DNA of 64,000 bases from Pseudomonas brassicacearum (GCF_009601685.2 NZ_CP045701.2:3720001-3784000), one strand, 5' to 3'. Counted from the stretch's first letter, positions 34,623 to 43,520 are shown. The notes: a model not told the origin generated them from the sequence alone. Made by a program: numbers and translations.

Positions 34623-36989
34623 TCATTGTCCAACCGGCTCCGTGAGGGGCACCGCCTTGATCACCGCCCTGGGCGTTTGCAAGCTCACCGGCGCAGCCCC
34701 CGGGATCGCCCGGGCCGAGGCTGGCAATTGCGGAGCCTGCATGTCCGGCATCGCCCAGCTGCGTTCCGGTTGCAGCAGGCCTTGGGCGCGGCGCATGAAG
34801 TCGTAGCGGTTGAGGGTGATGCCGCGGCCCGCCGCCGTATCGCGGATGATGTAGGGCCGCAGGAACACCATCAGGTTGGTCTTGGTGATCTGCCGCCGCT
34901 CGTTGCGAAACAGCGCGCCGATCCCGGGAATCGTCGACAGCCACGGCACCGCGTCGTTGCTCTGGCTGTAGCCATCCTGCAGCAGCCCGCCAAGGACCAT
35001 GATCTGCCCATCGTCGAGCAGGATGCTGGTGTCGATGGCGCGCTTGTTGGTGACGATCCCGGTGGTGCTCGAGGCGCGATTATCGACGCTGCTGACCTCC
35101 TGATAGATGTCGAGCTTGACCGTCCCGCCTTCGGAAATCTGCGGCCGGACATTGAGCTTCAAACCCACCTCCTCGCGGGTCACGGTCTGGAACGGGTTGT
35201 TGCTGGTGCCGCCTCCGCCGGTGACGTAGCTGCCGCTGACGAAGGGAATGGTCTGGCCGACGAAAATACTCGCCGCTTCGTTGTCCAGGGTCAGCAGGTT
35301 CGGTGTCGACAGCACATTGGTGCCACCCTTGCTCTTCAAGGCCCGGGCGAGGACCTTGAGGTCGAGTATCTTGCCGATACCGGGAATGTCCACCGTGCCG
35401 TTGACCAAGCCAAGGTTCAGGCCTTGAGGCAATACATCGATGCTGGTCTTGCCATTGAGATTGAGCCCCGTGCCGCCAAGATTGACCCCACCGATCACCC
35501 CGCTGCCACCGAGGTTGCCGGTCTGCCATTGCACACCGAACTCGCTGGCGTCGTCCTCGCCGACCTCGACGATCAGGCTCTCGATCACCACCTGGGCGCG
35601 ACGCTGGTCCAGCAAGTCGATGACCTCCCGCAGGTTGCGGTACAGCGGGTCCGGCGCGGAGATCAGCAAGGTATTGGTGGTGGCGTCAGCCTGGATGGTC
35701 ACGCCGCCAGCGCTGAAGGCGGTGCCCTGCTCGTTGTTCGTCGAAGCGGAGGTCGTGCCGTTGCTGCCTTGGGCGTAGCCGTTGCCACTGGTCGAAGCAC
35801 TGCCGCCGGTGGTGGTGCTGCTGGTGCCATCGCCACTGCTGCTCTGCCCGCTTTGGCCATTGGTGCTGCCACCCATGCCACTGAGCACCGAGCGCGAGTT
35901 GTCGTTGCCCTCGCCTTCACTTTCCCCGGTGAGCAAACCACGCAGGGATTGGGCCAGCTTGCCGGCCTGGGCATTGCGCAGGTACACCACGTGCAGATTG
36001 CTCGGGTTGTTCTGGGCGTTGTCGAGCTTGTAGATCAGGTTGCGCGCCAGCTCCGTGCGTTCGGGGCTGCCGGCGCGAATGATGATGGAGTTGGAGCGCG
36101 GGTCGCCGATCACGTTGATCCTCTGGGTCTGGTCGCCGCCCTGGGTTTCCAGCAGGTCAGAGACCATTTGCGCGATGTCGACGGCGATGCCGTTGTGGAC
36201 CGGCACCACGTCGGTGTCGATGGCGCTGGGGGTGTCGATGCCTTCGATGAGTTGCGCCACCCGCGACAGGTTTTCGGCGTAATCGGTGATGACAATGGTG
36301 TTGTTGCCCGGGTAGGCATTGATCGGGTTGTTCGGTGACACGATCGGGCGCAGCACCGGGATCAGGTTCACGGCGTTTTCGTATTGCAGGCGAAAGGTGC
36401 GGGTCAGCATGCCGTTGCCAGCCGGTTTGTCGGCGCTGTAGATCGGCCCACCCAGCAGCTTGGCATCGGCCTCCGGCACCACCTGGGCCACGCCGCCGAC
36501 ATCGACCACGCTGAAGCCTTGCATGCGCAGCGCGGCCAGCAGCATGTCGTAGGCCTGGTGAGCCGGGACCTGGCCTTCGGACACCAGCGTCAGGCTGCCC
36601 TTGACCCGCGGGTCCACCAGGAATTGTTGGCCGGTGGAACGGGACAAGGCCCGCACCACCGCCTGGATATCGGCCTCGACGAAGTTCAGCGTCACCGGTT
36701 GATCGCCCAGGGGCGTGCGCGCCGGCGCAGTGCTGCGCGGCTCACGGGCACGGGCGGTAAGATCGACCTGATGCCGCACCGCAGGCTTGCGTTCACGCAG
36801 GTCCTGGGCCCGCTGGCGATCGAGCAATGCATCGCCGCTGCGCTGGGTGCTCCCCAATGGAATGCCCAACTCACTGTCCACCAGCAACGGTGGCTGCGAC
36901 GCGGGCGGCGTGCTGTTGCACGCACTCAACGCGAGCAACAACAGCGGTGCAGCCTTGCGCCAATGACGTGGGTAGCGGGCCCCTTTCAT
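34623..36989 (-). CDS. hxcQ: Type II secretion outer-membrane secretin, lipoprotein form
   Basis: Secretin of 788 residues forming the outer-membrane channel (GspD). The N-terminus MKGARYPRHWRKAAPLLLLA is followed by a lipobox (LSAC, Cys24). This fits the self-piloting lipid-anchored HxcQ of P. aeruginosa. N domains follow from about residue 95 (VTLNFVEADIQAVVRALSR), then a low-complexity Ser/Gly/Thr linker (about 353-425) inside N2-N3, and the C-terminal secretin domain (about 520-720: LKSKGGTNVLSTPNLLTLDN, VGLKLNVRPQISEGG, VLGGLLQD). It overlaps hxcZ by four bases. Confidence 0.94.
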   Translation of the reverse strand: MKGARYPRHWRKAAPLLLLALSACNSTPPASQPPLLVDSELGIPLGSTQRSGDALLDRQRAQDLRERKPAVRHQVDLTARAREPRSTAPARTPLGDQPVTLNFVEADIQAVVRALSRSTGQQFLVDPRVKGSLTLVSEGQVPAHQAYDMLLAALRMQGFSVVDVGGVAQVVPEADAKLLGGPIYSADKPAGNGMLTRTFRLQYENAVNLIPVLRPIVSPNNPINAYPGNNTIVITDYAENLSRVAQLIEGIDTPSAIDTDVVPVHNGIAVDIAQMVSDLLETQGGDQTQRINVIGDPRSNSIIIRAGSPERTELARNLIYKLDNAQNNPSNLHVVYLRNAQAGKLAQSLRGLLTGESEGEGNDNSRSVLSGMGGSTNGQSGQSSSGDGTSSTTTGGSASTSGNGYAQGSNGTTSASTNNEQGTAFSAGGVTIQADATTNTLLISAPDPLYRNLREVIDLLDQRRAQVVIESLIVEVGEDDASEFGVQWQTGNLGGSGVIGGVNLGGTGLNLNGKTSIDVLPQGLNLGLVNGTVDIPGIGKILDLKVLARALKSKGGTNVLSTPNLLTLDNEAASIFVGQTIPFVSGSYVTGGGGTSNNPFQTVTREEVGLKLNVRPQISEGGTVKLDIYQEVSSVDNRASSTTGIVTNKRAIDTSILLDDGQIMVLGGLLQDGYSQSNDAVPWLSTIPGIGALFRNERRQITKTNLMVFLRPYIIRDTAAGRGITLNRYDFMRRAQGLLQPERSWAMPDMQAPQLPASARAIPGAAPVSLQTPRAVIKAVPLTEPVGQ

Positions 36990-37558
36990 GAAGCTTCCTT
37001 AGCGCTTTGCGCCTGATCCATGCGTACGGTGCCGGACAGTGTGCCGGCGGTGTTGTCGTTGTCGTGGTTGTCGGGACTGGCAAGGGCGGTGCGCTGCAAA
37101 CGGGCCTCGATCACTTCCAGGGAGAATTGCCGTGGGTTGCCCAATAGCCAGCTGATCACCGCCTCTGCCGGAGCCTTGTCGAACGTGAGCTGCCAGGCGT
37201 TGGGGCGCTCGGCGTCGGGAGCTTGCAGTTGGTAATGCTGGCTCAAGCCACTGGCTTCCAGGCTCTGGCGCAAAGCAGCCTCAAGGGGCTGGTCCGGTGC
37301 AGGCCCGGCGACGTCACGCAACAGCACTTCGAGGGCTTGGGTCTGTGAACGCAGCTTCGGGGTTTCGGCTTGCCAGTAGGCGATGGTCTTGAGCGGCGGC
37401 TGGATCAGTGCGAGCCAGACCAGGCAGCCGCCCACCACCAGTGCAGCCAGGGCCACGGCGGCCTGTTCGCGCACGGCAAGCCCCTGCCAGAACGTGCGCA
37501 AACGCGTGCGAAAGGTTTCCCAGCGCCCCCACGCCAATGCCAGGGAATGCTTATTCAT
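36986..37558 (-). CDS. hxcZ: Type II secretion protein, GspM family
   Basis: Bitopic inner-membrane protein of 190 residues, partner of the GspL-type HxcY. A cytoplasmic start (MNKHSLALAWGRW) precedes one transmembrane helix (about 31-50, AAVALAALVVGGCLVWLALI), then a periplasmic ferredoxin-like domain (about 60-160). The ATG at 37558 overlaps the hxcY stop by eight bases and the end overlaps hxcQ by four, so the reading start is well fixed by coupling. Confidence 0.88.
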   Translation of the reverse strand: MNKHSLALAWGRWETFRTRLRTFWQGLAVREQAAVALAALVVGGCLVWLALIQPPLKTIAYWQAETPKLRSQTQALEVLLRDVAGPAPDQPLEAALRQSLEASGLSQHYQLQAPDAERPNAWQLTFDKAPAEAVISWLLGNPRQFSLEVIEARLQRTALASPDNHDNDNTAGTLSGTVRMDQAQSAKEAS

Positions 37559-38732
37559 CGTCTGCGCCCGGGGTTTCGTCGGGGCTGTCCTGGTTGCCCT
37601 GGCCGGCCGGTGCCACCCGCAAGGTCCAGCCCTGATCGATGGCCGCGATGTCGATGCCGGCCTGGGCCAGGGGGATTTTCCAATCCTCTGCAGTGGCGGG
37701 TTTCTGCGCCTCGGCCACGACATTCAGGCGCAACTCACCGTTCTCGAATACCAGCGCCTGGACATTGCCGCTCATGAACGGCATGGCACTGCCCGCCTGC
37801 TGCACCAGGTTGGCAAAGCGTTGGGCCGGGTCGGTCGCCGCACCGCTCTGGCGCGCCGCGATTTGCTGGCGTGCCTGTTGCAGCGGGTTGAGAATCACCG
37901 GCAACTCGGGAAACGCCTGCTTCACTCGCTGTCTCATCTGCGCCTTGAGTCGCTGGCCCTGCGCCGCTTCGCGGGCGGCGTAGAAATTCAGCCCGATCAC
38001 CCACACCGCCAGCGCTGTCGCGCAGATCGCCGCCGCCCGGCCCCAACCGCCGCGCTCGGCCGCATGGCGTGCAAGGCCGGCATGCAACCCCCAGCCTGGC
38101 GCGGGGCCCATCCAGCGTTGGGTTTCGGCCAAGGTACTGATCGAGGGTTGCGGCGGCGCGTCGCCGATCCAGTGCAACCCGGGCCCCGTTTCCAGCAGCC
38201 ATTCGTCCAGCGCCTCTTGCTGCAACGGTTGCACCACGGCGTGCTGCAGGCCATGGCGCACCAGCAGATGGTCGTCCTCGATGCAGGCCACCGGCCCCGA
38301 CAGCACCGGCAAGGCGTAGGCCGCCGGGTAGAGGCCGCGCAGCTTCATACCGGCCTGATGCACAAGCCGGCCCAGCGAGGCGAGCGATTCACGATCCAGC
38401 CAGGCGATCTGCACCTGCCCGTCAACGTCACGCGGGCTGTGGGCCACCTGCATGTGTTCGCTGGCGCCGAGCATCAGGGCCTGGGCCGCGCACATCACCG
38501 CTGCGGTGATCTTGGCCGCAGGCAACAGCGGCAATTCCAGGCGGGTCAGCAAACTGTCGCGGGGATGAAGGAAGCATTCCAGCGAAATATTCTTACCGCC
38601 CTGGCCCAGTGCCCGCAGGCTGCTACGGCCCTGTTCGCGGACCTGGCCTTGGCGATCCAGCCAGGCAAATCTCACCTCGCTGTCGAGGTCCAGGCTGCCC
38701 AGCGGCGCCAGGGCGATGCGCAAGCGCGTCAT
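37551..38732 (-). CDS. hxcY: Type II secretion protein, GspL family
   Basis: Inner-membrane assembly protein of 393 residues. The cytoplasmic actin-like domain (about 1-240: MTRLRIALAPLGSLDLDSEV, LECFLHPRDSLLTRLELPLL) recruits the ATPase HxcR. One transmembrane helix lies at about 240-258 (AAAICATALAVWVIGLNF). A periplasmic domain (about 285-375) should pair with HxcZ. It starts four bases inside hxcX. Confidence 0.9.
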   Translation of the reverse strand: MTRLRIALAPLGSLDLDSEVRFAWLDRQGQVREQGRSSLRALGQGGKNISLECFLHPRDSLLTRLELPLLPAAKITAAVMCAAQALMLGASEHMQVAHSPRDVDGQVQIAWLDRESLASLGRLVHQAGMKLRGLYPAAYALPVLSGPVACIEDDHLLVRHGLQHAVVQPLQQEALDEWLLETGPGLHWIGDAPPQPSISTLAETQRWMGPAPGWGLHAGLARHAAERGGWGRAAAICATALAVWVIGLNFYAAREAAQGQRLKAQMRQRVKQAFPELPVILNPLQQARQQIAARQSGAATDPAQRFANLVQQAGSAMPFMSGNVQALVFENGELRLNVVAEAQKPATAEDWKIPLAQAGIDIAAIDQGWTLRVAPAGQGNQDSPDETPGADDE

Positions 38733-39715
38733 ACGCCCACCCTGGACCAGATCACCTGGGGCAAGCGGTCCTCGGTGCGTTGCAGCAACGCCTCCAGTTC
38801 AACCCGGCGCTGACCGCTGCGTGCCTGGCCCCGCAGGCGGAACCAGTCGCTGGTGATGCCGACCTTGACGCTGGCAGTCTCCAGCTCCGGCATGCGCAGG
38901 CGATTGACGAAATCCCCGCGATTGATAAACCAGTGGCCGCCGTCGCGCTCCCTGACCAGTGCCTCGGCCCGCTGCAGCGACAGCCCCGGCACGTAGGCGG
39001 CCAGCACCGGGGCGCTGGCGGTGTTGCCATTGAGCCAGGTATTGGTCGGCAGGATCGTCACGTAAGGAGTCAGTGTGTCCAGCAACCGCGTGGTGACGCC
39101 CTTGACGCTGCGCAGGTCTTGCAAGGTGCGCAGCATCGGGCGCGTCGGGACCAGCGGCGTGTTGTCGGCCTGTGGCGAGGTGTCCCGACCGCTATTGAAG
39201 GCATTGGTCTGTGACGCCTGGTCCACCCGCTGCGGATTCAACAGGCGCGGATAGGCCTCGACCACCCTTTCGACGATGCGCGTGCGGACCGTCGCAGCCA
39301 CGCCCAACTGCTGGCACAGGCGTTCGAAGGCGCGCACTTGTTCTTCATCCACACGCTCATTGGCGACGAGGTTGCGCAGGTTGAACTTGCCTTGCTCATC
39401 TTCCAACTGGCCTTCGAACGGCGTATCGACCTGGCCCGAGCCCGGCATCACGATGGGTTTGGCCCAGGGTTGGCCAAAACGCGTCAACGGATCGCGCTGG
39501 CGGGCATCCCAGAGCAACTGGCGACTCAGTTGCAGGCCGCCCTGCAACCGCGCCGTGCCCTGGACACGTAGCTGCTCGGCCTCCAGGCTGCGGGTGAACA
39601 GGGTCTGGCGGGTCAGCATGCCGCCGGCGATCACCGCCACCACGGCAGCGATCAGCAAGGCACTGATCACCGCCATGCCGCGCTGCTTCGCCGCTGCGGG
39701 CGAATCCGTTTGCAT
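38729..39715 (-). CDS. hxcX: Type II secretion minor pseudopilin, GspK family
   Basis: Large minor pseudopilin of 328 residues at the pseudopilus tip. The prepilin site is KQRG/MAVISALLIAAVVAV; it lacks the +5 glutamate found in the other pseudopilins here, as is usual for GspK. The long domain after the helix contains LEDEQGKFNLRNLV and helix-hairpin-helix-like segments (SLQRAEALVRERDGG). The ATG at 39715 is taken; a GTG directly before it at 39718 is an equal alternative. It begins nine bases after hxcT ends and overlaps hxcY by four. Confidence 0.9.
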   Translation of the reverse strand: MQTDSPAAAKQRGMAVISALLIAAVVAVIAGGMLTRQTLFTRSLEAEQLRVQGTARLQGGLQLSRQLLWDARQRDPLTRFGQPWAKPIVMPGSGQVDTPFEGQLEDEQGKFNLRNLVANERVDEEQVRAFERLCQQLGVAATVRTRIVERVVEAYPRLLNPQRVDQASQTNAFNSGRDTSPQADNTPLVPTRPMLRTLQDLRSVKGVTTRLLDTLTPYVTILPTNTWLNGNTASAPVLAAYVPGLSLQRAEALVRERDGGHWFINRGDFVNRLRMPELETASVKVGITSDWFRLRGQARSGQRRVELEALLQRTEDRLPQVIWSRVGV

Positions 39716-39723
39716 CACGGCCC

Positions 39724-40173
39724 TTACAACTGCCAGGAGCCAATGTCGGCATTCACGCCGTCGCCGTCAGGCTGGCCGTCGGCCCCCAGGGAAAAGATAT
39801 CGACTTCACCGTTGGCACCCGGGTTGAGGTAGTTATAAGGACGGCCCCATGGGTCGTTGGGCAGGCGCTCCAAATAAGAGCGCCAGGTGCTGTTTTTCGC
39901 ATCGGCCGGCTTGTCCACCAGCACCTTGAGGCCCTGGTTCATGCTCGGGTAACTGCCGTGGTCCAGGCGATACAGCTTCAAGGCTTGCATCAGGCCGCCA
40001 ATGTCCTGTTTCGCCGCCGTTGCCCGCGCCTGGTCGGGACGGTCGAGTACCTTGGGCACCACCATCGCCGCCAGGATGCCGAGGATCACCACCACGACCA
40101 TGATTTCGATCAGGGTGAAACCCCGCTGCCCGCGAGGGCCTTGGGAACGGGCGTTGTAACGGGCGATCTGCAT
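39724..40173 (-). CDS. hxcT: Type II secretion major pseudopilin, GspG family
   Basis: Major pseudopilin of 149 residues. The prepilin cleavage site GQRG/FTLIEIMVVVVILGILAA carries the +5 glutamate. The C-terminal calcium-loop region typical of GspG is present (DPWGRPYNYLNPGANGEVDIFSLGADG). The ATG at 40173 follows AAGGA and is preferred over an open upstream extension. It is divergent from hxcV with a 148-bp intergenic region. The first gene of the hxcT-X-Y-Z-Q-R-S run. Confidence 0.94.
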   Translation of the reverse strand: MQIARYNARSQGPRGQRGFTLIEIMVVVVILGILAAMVVPKVLDRPDQARATAAKQDIGGLMQALKLYRLDHGSYPSMNQGLKVLVDKPADAKNSTWRSYLERLPNDPWGRPYNYLNPGANGEVDIFSLGADGQPDGDGVNADIGSWQL

Positions 40174-40321
40174 CTCGACGGTCCTTCGCTGGATTCGATT
40201 CGAGGCGCAGTGTTGCAAGAAAATATGTCAGTGATATTGAAATTGCTCAGGAGCTTGCGTCGTCAATTGGTCACGAGCGCGGGCTAATCTTGAAGGCTGC
40301 CTTCACCCTTGAGCCCGTGCC

Positions 40322-40699
40322 ATGCCACGCCCTGCTCCGCAAGCCGGCTTCACTCTGATCGAAGTGCTGGTGGCCCTCGCGATCATCGCCGTGGCCATGT
40401 CGGCCGCCGTGCGCGTGGCCGCGGTGATGACCCAAAGCAACGGCCTGCTACGGGACAAATCCATCGCCCTGCTGGCCGCCCGCAGCCAGTTGGCGCAGTT
40501 GCGTCTGGAAGGCCGTTTTACCCAGGGCTCGAAAGTGTTCGATTGCGATCAGGGGCGATTGCTGTTGCGCTGCGAACAGAACCTGCGCCCGGCGGAAAAC
40601 GGCCGGTTGCTGCGGGTTGAGCTGAGCGTGTCGGATCGCAGTCGCGAAGCACCGCCGTTGGCTCGGTTGGAGACGTTGGTCAGCCGGGAGAAGCCCTGA
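40322..40699 (+). CDS. hxcV: Type II secretion minor pseudopilin, GspI family
   Basis: Minor pseudopilin of 125 residues. Prepilin site PQAG/FTLIEVLVALAIIAVAM with +5 glutamate, followed by the conserved residues of GspI (ARSQLAQLRLEG) and a short beta domain with two cysteines (FDCDQGRLLLRCEQ). It stands alone on the plus strand between two minus-strand genes, as in the P. aeruginosa hxc cluster order. A palindromic repeat follows its stop. Confidence 0.9.
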   Translation: MPRPAPQAGFTLIEVLVALAIIAVAMSAAVRVAAVMTQSNGLLRDKSIALLAARSQLAQLRLEGRFTQGSKVFDCDQGRLLLRCEQNLRPAENGRLLRVELSVSDRSREAPPLARLETLVSREKP

Positions 40700-40724
40700 T
40701 TAAACGGAATCCCTGCTGGGCTGC

Positions 40725-40860
40725 TGTAGAGCTGTCGAGTGCAACGAGGCTGCGATCTTTCCCCTGACAATTGAGTCGTGAGCGAAAGATCAAAAGATCG
40801 CAGCCTCGCTTCGCTCGACAGCTCCTACAGCCCCAGCGGGAGCAAGCTCCCTCGCCACAA
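40725..40860. repeat. Long palindromic intergenic repeat, copy 5, plus a REP
   Basis: A TGTAGAGCTGTCGAG copy (one base shorter at its left end) at 40725-40829 with an almost perfect right arm GCAGCCTCGCTTCGCTCGAC. A GCGGGAGCAAGCTCCCTCGC palindrome follows at about 40836-40855. It lies between the convergent hxcV and hxcP genes and may act as a bidirectional terminator. Confidence 0.87.
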
Positions 40861-40865
40861 GGGTT

Positions 40866-41294
40866 TCAGGGGATTAGCGAGGGCAAGCTCACCGAATCCG
40901 GCAACCGAGCCAGGGCCAGACGGGTCTGTTCATTGCCGCGTTCGATGACCACCGCCTGCGCCTCGATCGCCACCAACCGTACCCCCTGGGCCACCCGTTC
41001 ACCCACCAGGAAACTGCGCGGCGGCCCGTCGTTGAGGCTGAGGATCGCCACGGGCGCGCGGGTGCCGGCCATCACGCCGCTGACCTTGATCTCCACCGGC
41101 GCCGGCTGGTTGGAGAACCACTGCAGCGCTGGGTTATCGGAACGCTCGGCCATGCGTTGCGGGGCAACATCCGGCGTGCGCGACTCGGCCGGCGTGAGCA
41201 GCAGCGAAGACCAGGTCGCCACCCCGGCCAATGCCGCCAACAAGCCCACGGCCTGGACGATTTGCGCCGGGGACACACGCTCGATGAACGCCAT
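40866..41294 (-). CDS. hxcP: Type II secretion protein, GspC family (short)
   Basis: Inner-membrane protein of 142 residues that bridges the inner platform to the secretin. One transmembrane helix (about 12-32, IVQAVGLLAALAGVATWSSL) is followed by the homology region that contacts the secretin N0 domain (VSGVMAGTRAPVAILSLNDG, FLVGERVAQGVRLV). It ends after this region; the C-terminal PDZ or coiled-coil domain of longer GspC proteins is absent, as far as the frame shows. The gene is divergent from hxcU. Confidence 0.88.
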   Translation of the reverse strand: MAFIERVSPAQIVQAVGLLAALAGVATWSSLLLTPAESRTPDVAPQRMAERSDNPALQWFSNQPAPVEIKVSGVMAGTRAPVAILSLNDGPPRSFLVGERVAQGVRLVAIEAQAVVIERGNEQTRLALARLPDSVSLPSLIP

Positions 41295-41354
41295 GGCCTG
41301 AATCTCCTTTTTTGGGTTCCAGCGGCCAGCGTACGCGTCAATTCTCTCCGTTTT

Positions 41355-41372
41355 ATTTCACATGCTTATCAT
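41355..41372 (+). promoter_or_regulatory. Candidate Pho box upstream of hxcU
   Basis: ATTTCAC-ATGC-TTATCAT, two heptamers at 11-bp period with 4/7 and 5/7 matches to CTGTCAT, 40 bp before the hxcU start and in its orientation. Lower match than the site before vreA, but placed where a PhoB-activated promoter would fit. Confidence 0.4.
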
Positions 41373-41411
41373 CTTCACCGTGCAGGATGGCCCACACGCA
41401 AAGGAGCGCCC

Positions 41412-41864
41412 ATGAACCTCGGCAAACAACACGGTTTCACCTTGATCGAACTGATGGTGGTGCTGGTGATCATCGGCATTGCCAGCGCCGCCGTAAGCCT
41501 GAGCATCAAGCCGGATCCGTTGAAGTTGCTGCGCCAGGATGGCGAGCGACTGGTGCAACTGTTGCAACTGGCCCAGACCGAAGCCCGCACCGATGGGCGA
41601 CCGATTACCTGGCGCTGGGACGCCAAGGGGTTTGGCTTCAGCCGTCGCGCCGATCGAGGCGTCGGGATGGATCGCTTCAAGGACGACCCGCAACTGCACC
41701 CACGTCGTTGGCAGAGTCCGTCGATGGAGGTGCGCGTGGAACCGAGGCAGCGGGTCGTGTTGGATGCCGAATGGCTCGGCGCGCCCTTGCAGATCCGATT
41801 GTCGGACGGCCTGAACAGCATCACTGTGCAACGCAGTGCCGCCGGGCGGGTGCAACTTCAATGA
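41412..41864 (+). CDS. hxcU: Type II secretion minor pseudopilin, GspH family
   Basis: Minor pseudopilin of 150 residues. Prepilin site KQHG/FTLIELMVVLVIIGIASAA with +5 glutamate, then the GspH pattern of a long helix (LRQDGERLVQLLQLAQTEAR) and a beta domain (ITWRWDAKGFGFSRR). The ATG at 41412 has AAGGAG six bases upstream. Its stop overlaps the hxcW start by four bases. Confidence 0.9.
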   Translation: MNLGKQHGFTLIELMVVLVIIGIASAAVSLSIKPDPLKLLRQDGERLVQLLQLAQTEARTDGRPITWRWDAKGFGFSRRADRGVGMDRFKDDPQLHPRRWQSPSMEVRVEPRQRVVLDAEWLGAPLQIRLSDGLNSITVQRSAAGRVQLQ

Positions 41865-42472
41865 GCGCCCGGCAGACAGGCTTCACCTTGTTGGAAGTGA
41901 TGGTGGCGATCCTGCTGATGGCGGTGGTCAGCCTGATTGCCTGGCGCGGGCTGGACAGCGTGACCCGTGCCGACAGCCACTTGCAGGCCAGTACCGAACA
42001 GACCGAAGCCTTGTTGCGGGTGTTGAACCAACTGGAGCGCGACGTCGCCCTGCGCGCCAGCATCGAACTGAGCGAACCGGTCAAACCCGACGTCGACGAC
42101 CCTCCCTCGACCGCCCCACCCGCCCTCACCGTGCGCAGCACCGAAGGTCGGGGCTTTCGCCTGGATGTCATCCGCGTGGCAGCGGCCCAGGAAGGCGAGC
42201 TGCAACGGGTGCGCTGGTGGCTCAAGGGCGACACGCTTTACCGCGCCCAAGGCCAGGCCCGCAGCCGCTACCCACTGCCGGCACCCGGCTCGGGCATGGC
42301 GGTGCTCAGTGACGTCAGCGACGCCGCACTGCGGTTCTGGGATAAGGAAAAAGGCTGGCGCAAGCTCAGCGGCAACCGCCAGGAAAACCCGATGGGCATC
42401 GAAATCAGCCTGACCCGCCAGACACCCCAAGGCGTCGAGCATTATCGACAGGTGTTGGGGCCGCTGGAGTAA
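41861..42472 (+). CDS. hxcW: Type II secretion minor pseudopilin, GspJ family
   Basis: Minor pseudopilin of 203 residues. Prepilin site RQTG/FTLLEVMVAILLMAVVSLIAW with +5 glutamate; the helix continues as RGLDSVTRADSHLQ and NQLERDVALRASIEL, which is typical for GspJ. The C-terminal beta domain includes VRWWLKGDTLYRAQG. It is coupled to hxcU by an ATGA overlap and is convergent with vreR. Confidence 0.9.
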   Translation: MSARQTGFTLLEVMVAILLMAVVSLIAWRGLDSVTRADSHLQASTEQTEALLRVLNQLERDVALRASIELSEPVKPDVDDPPSTAPPALTVRSTEGRGFRLDVIRVAAAQEGELQRVRWWLKGDTLYRAQGQARSRYPLPAPGSGMAVLSDVSDAALRFWDKEKGWRKLSGNRQENPMGIEISLTRQTPQGVEHYRQVLGPLE

Positions 42473-42490
42473 GCCCAGCGAATACGCACC

Positions 42491-42520
42491 CTTGTGGGAG
42501 CGGGCTTGCTCGCGAAGGGG
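42491..42520. repeat. Single REP sequence
   Basis: CTTGTGGGAGCGGGCTTGCT followed by CGCGAAGGGG, a single REP between the convergent hxcW and vreR genes. Confidence 0.75.
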
Positions 42521-42541
42521 CCCGCCCAGGCGCCACCGGCC

Positions 42542-43495
42542 TCAGCTCAGCACCACCACCCCACCCGGCAATTCGGTGCATTTGGCGCCATAGGCATCGC
42601 GGATCAACAGCGCCACGCCCGCCAGTTGGTCAAGGCGAAACCGCGCCTGGACCTTGCGCTGGCCCAGTTCGCGGTTGAGCAACAGCAACATGCCGGGCCG
42701 GTAGCGGTTGATTTCATCGATGACGCTGGCCAGGGTCGCGTCGTTGAACACCAGGACCTGCTCACGCCAGGCAATCGCTGCCGACACATCGGCCCGCTTG
42801 GGAACGCCCACCCGGCCAGGGTCGTAAGTCAACTGCATGCCCGGCTCCAGGCGGAACCGCTGGCCTTGCACCTCGACCTGCACCACGCCCTCCAGGCAGG
42901 TGGCGCAGACGCTCTGGTCGGTGTAGCGGATGTTGAAGCGTGCCCGAGCGGCGCTGATCCAACCGGCGCCGGCCTGGACGCTGACCACCTGCGCACTGCG
43001 CCCCTGCACTTCAATCTCGCCGCTGAGCAATTCCAACCCTTGTCCGCCATCGTCCAGCGGGCGGCGGCTGAGGCGGGTCTGAGTATTGAGCTCCAGGCTG
43101 ACGCCCTCGGCCAGTTCCACCCGACGCTGCTCGCCGACGTCGGTGATGTAGTCGGCCCCCAGCCCGGAAACACCACCAGGCACCGTGGCGCGGATCAATA
43201 GGAAAGCCGCCGACGCCGCAATGGCGCCACCCAACAACGCCCGACGGCCGAAATGCCGGGGCGCCTGTACCGCCGCGGCGGCGGGTTGCAGCCCGTGCCA
43301 CAGCGCCTTGGCCTGCTTGAAGGCCCGGGCATGTTCGGGGCTTTGCTCGCACCATAGGCGCAAGGCCCGGGCATCGGCCACGGTGGCGCGCCCCGAGGTC
43401 AGCAGGATCAGCCAGTCTCGGGCCTCGCTGGCCAATCGGGCCTGGGGCGTGGCATCAGGGGAAGCGATGCTGAAGATGTTCAAGCGCACACACAC
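42542..43495 (-). CDS. vreR: FecR-type anti-sigma factor / sigma regulator
   Basis: Inner-membrane regulator of 317 residues that should hold the ECF sigma factor VreI until the periplasmic signal arrives. The cytoplasmic N-terminal domain (about 18-75: ASEARDWLILLTSG, LRLWCEQSPEHARAFK) binds sigma. A single transmembrane helix lies at about 85-105 (RRALLGGAIAASAAFLLI). The periplasmic FecR domain (about 115-215) and an STN-like C-terminal segment (LASVIDEINRYRPGM) follow. The start is a GTG at 43495, 25 bp after vreI. Confidence 0.86.
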   Translation of the reverse strand: MCVRLNIFSIASPDATPQARLASEARDWLILLTSGRATVADARALRLWCEQSPEHARAFKQAKALWHGLQPAAAAVQAPRHFGRRALLGGAIAASAAFLLIRATVPGGVSGLGADYITDVGEQRRVELAEGVSLELNTQTRLSRRPLDDGGQGLELLSGEIEVQGRSAQVVSVQAGAGWISAARARFNIRYTDQSVCATCLEGVVQVEVQGQRFRLEPGMQLTYDPGRVGVPKRADVSAAIAWREQVLVFNDATLASVIDEINRYRPGMLLLLNRELGQRKVQARFRLDQLAGVALLIRDAYGAKCTELPGGVVVLS

Positions 43496-43520
43496 TCACG
43501 AAAGGGTCGGGTCTCTACTC

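Noticed and set aside
34626..36338. 570-codon plus-strand frame across hxcQ
   Set aside because: Antisense to the secretin gene and without recognisable domains.
40200..40321. Pho box between hxcT and hxcV
   Set aside because: GTCA-containing stretches exist, but none shows two half-sites at the 11-bp period.
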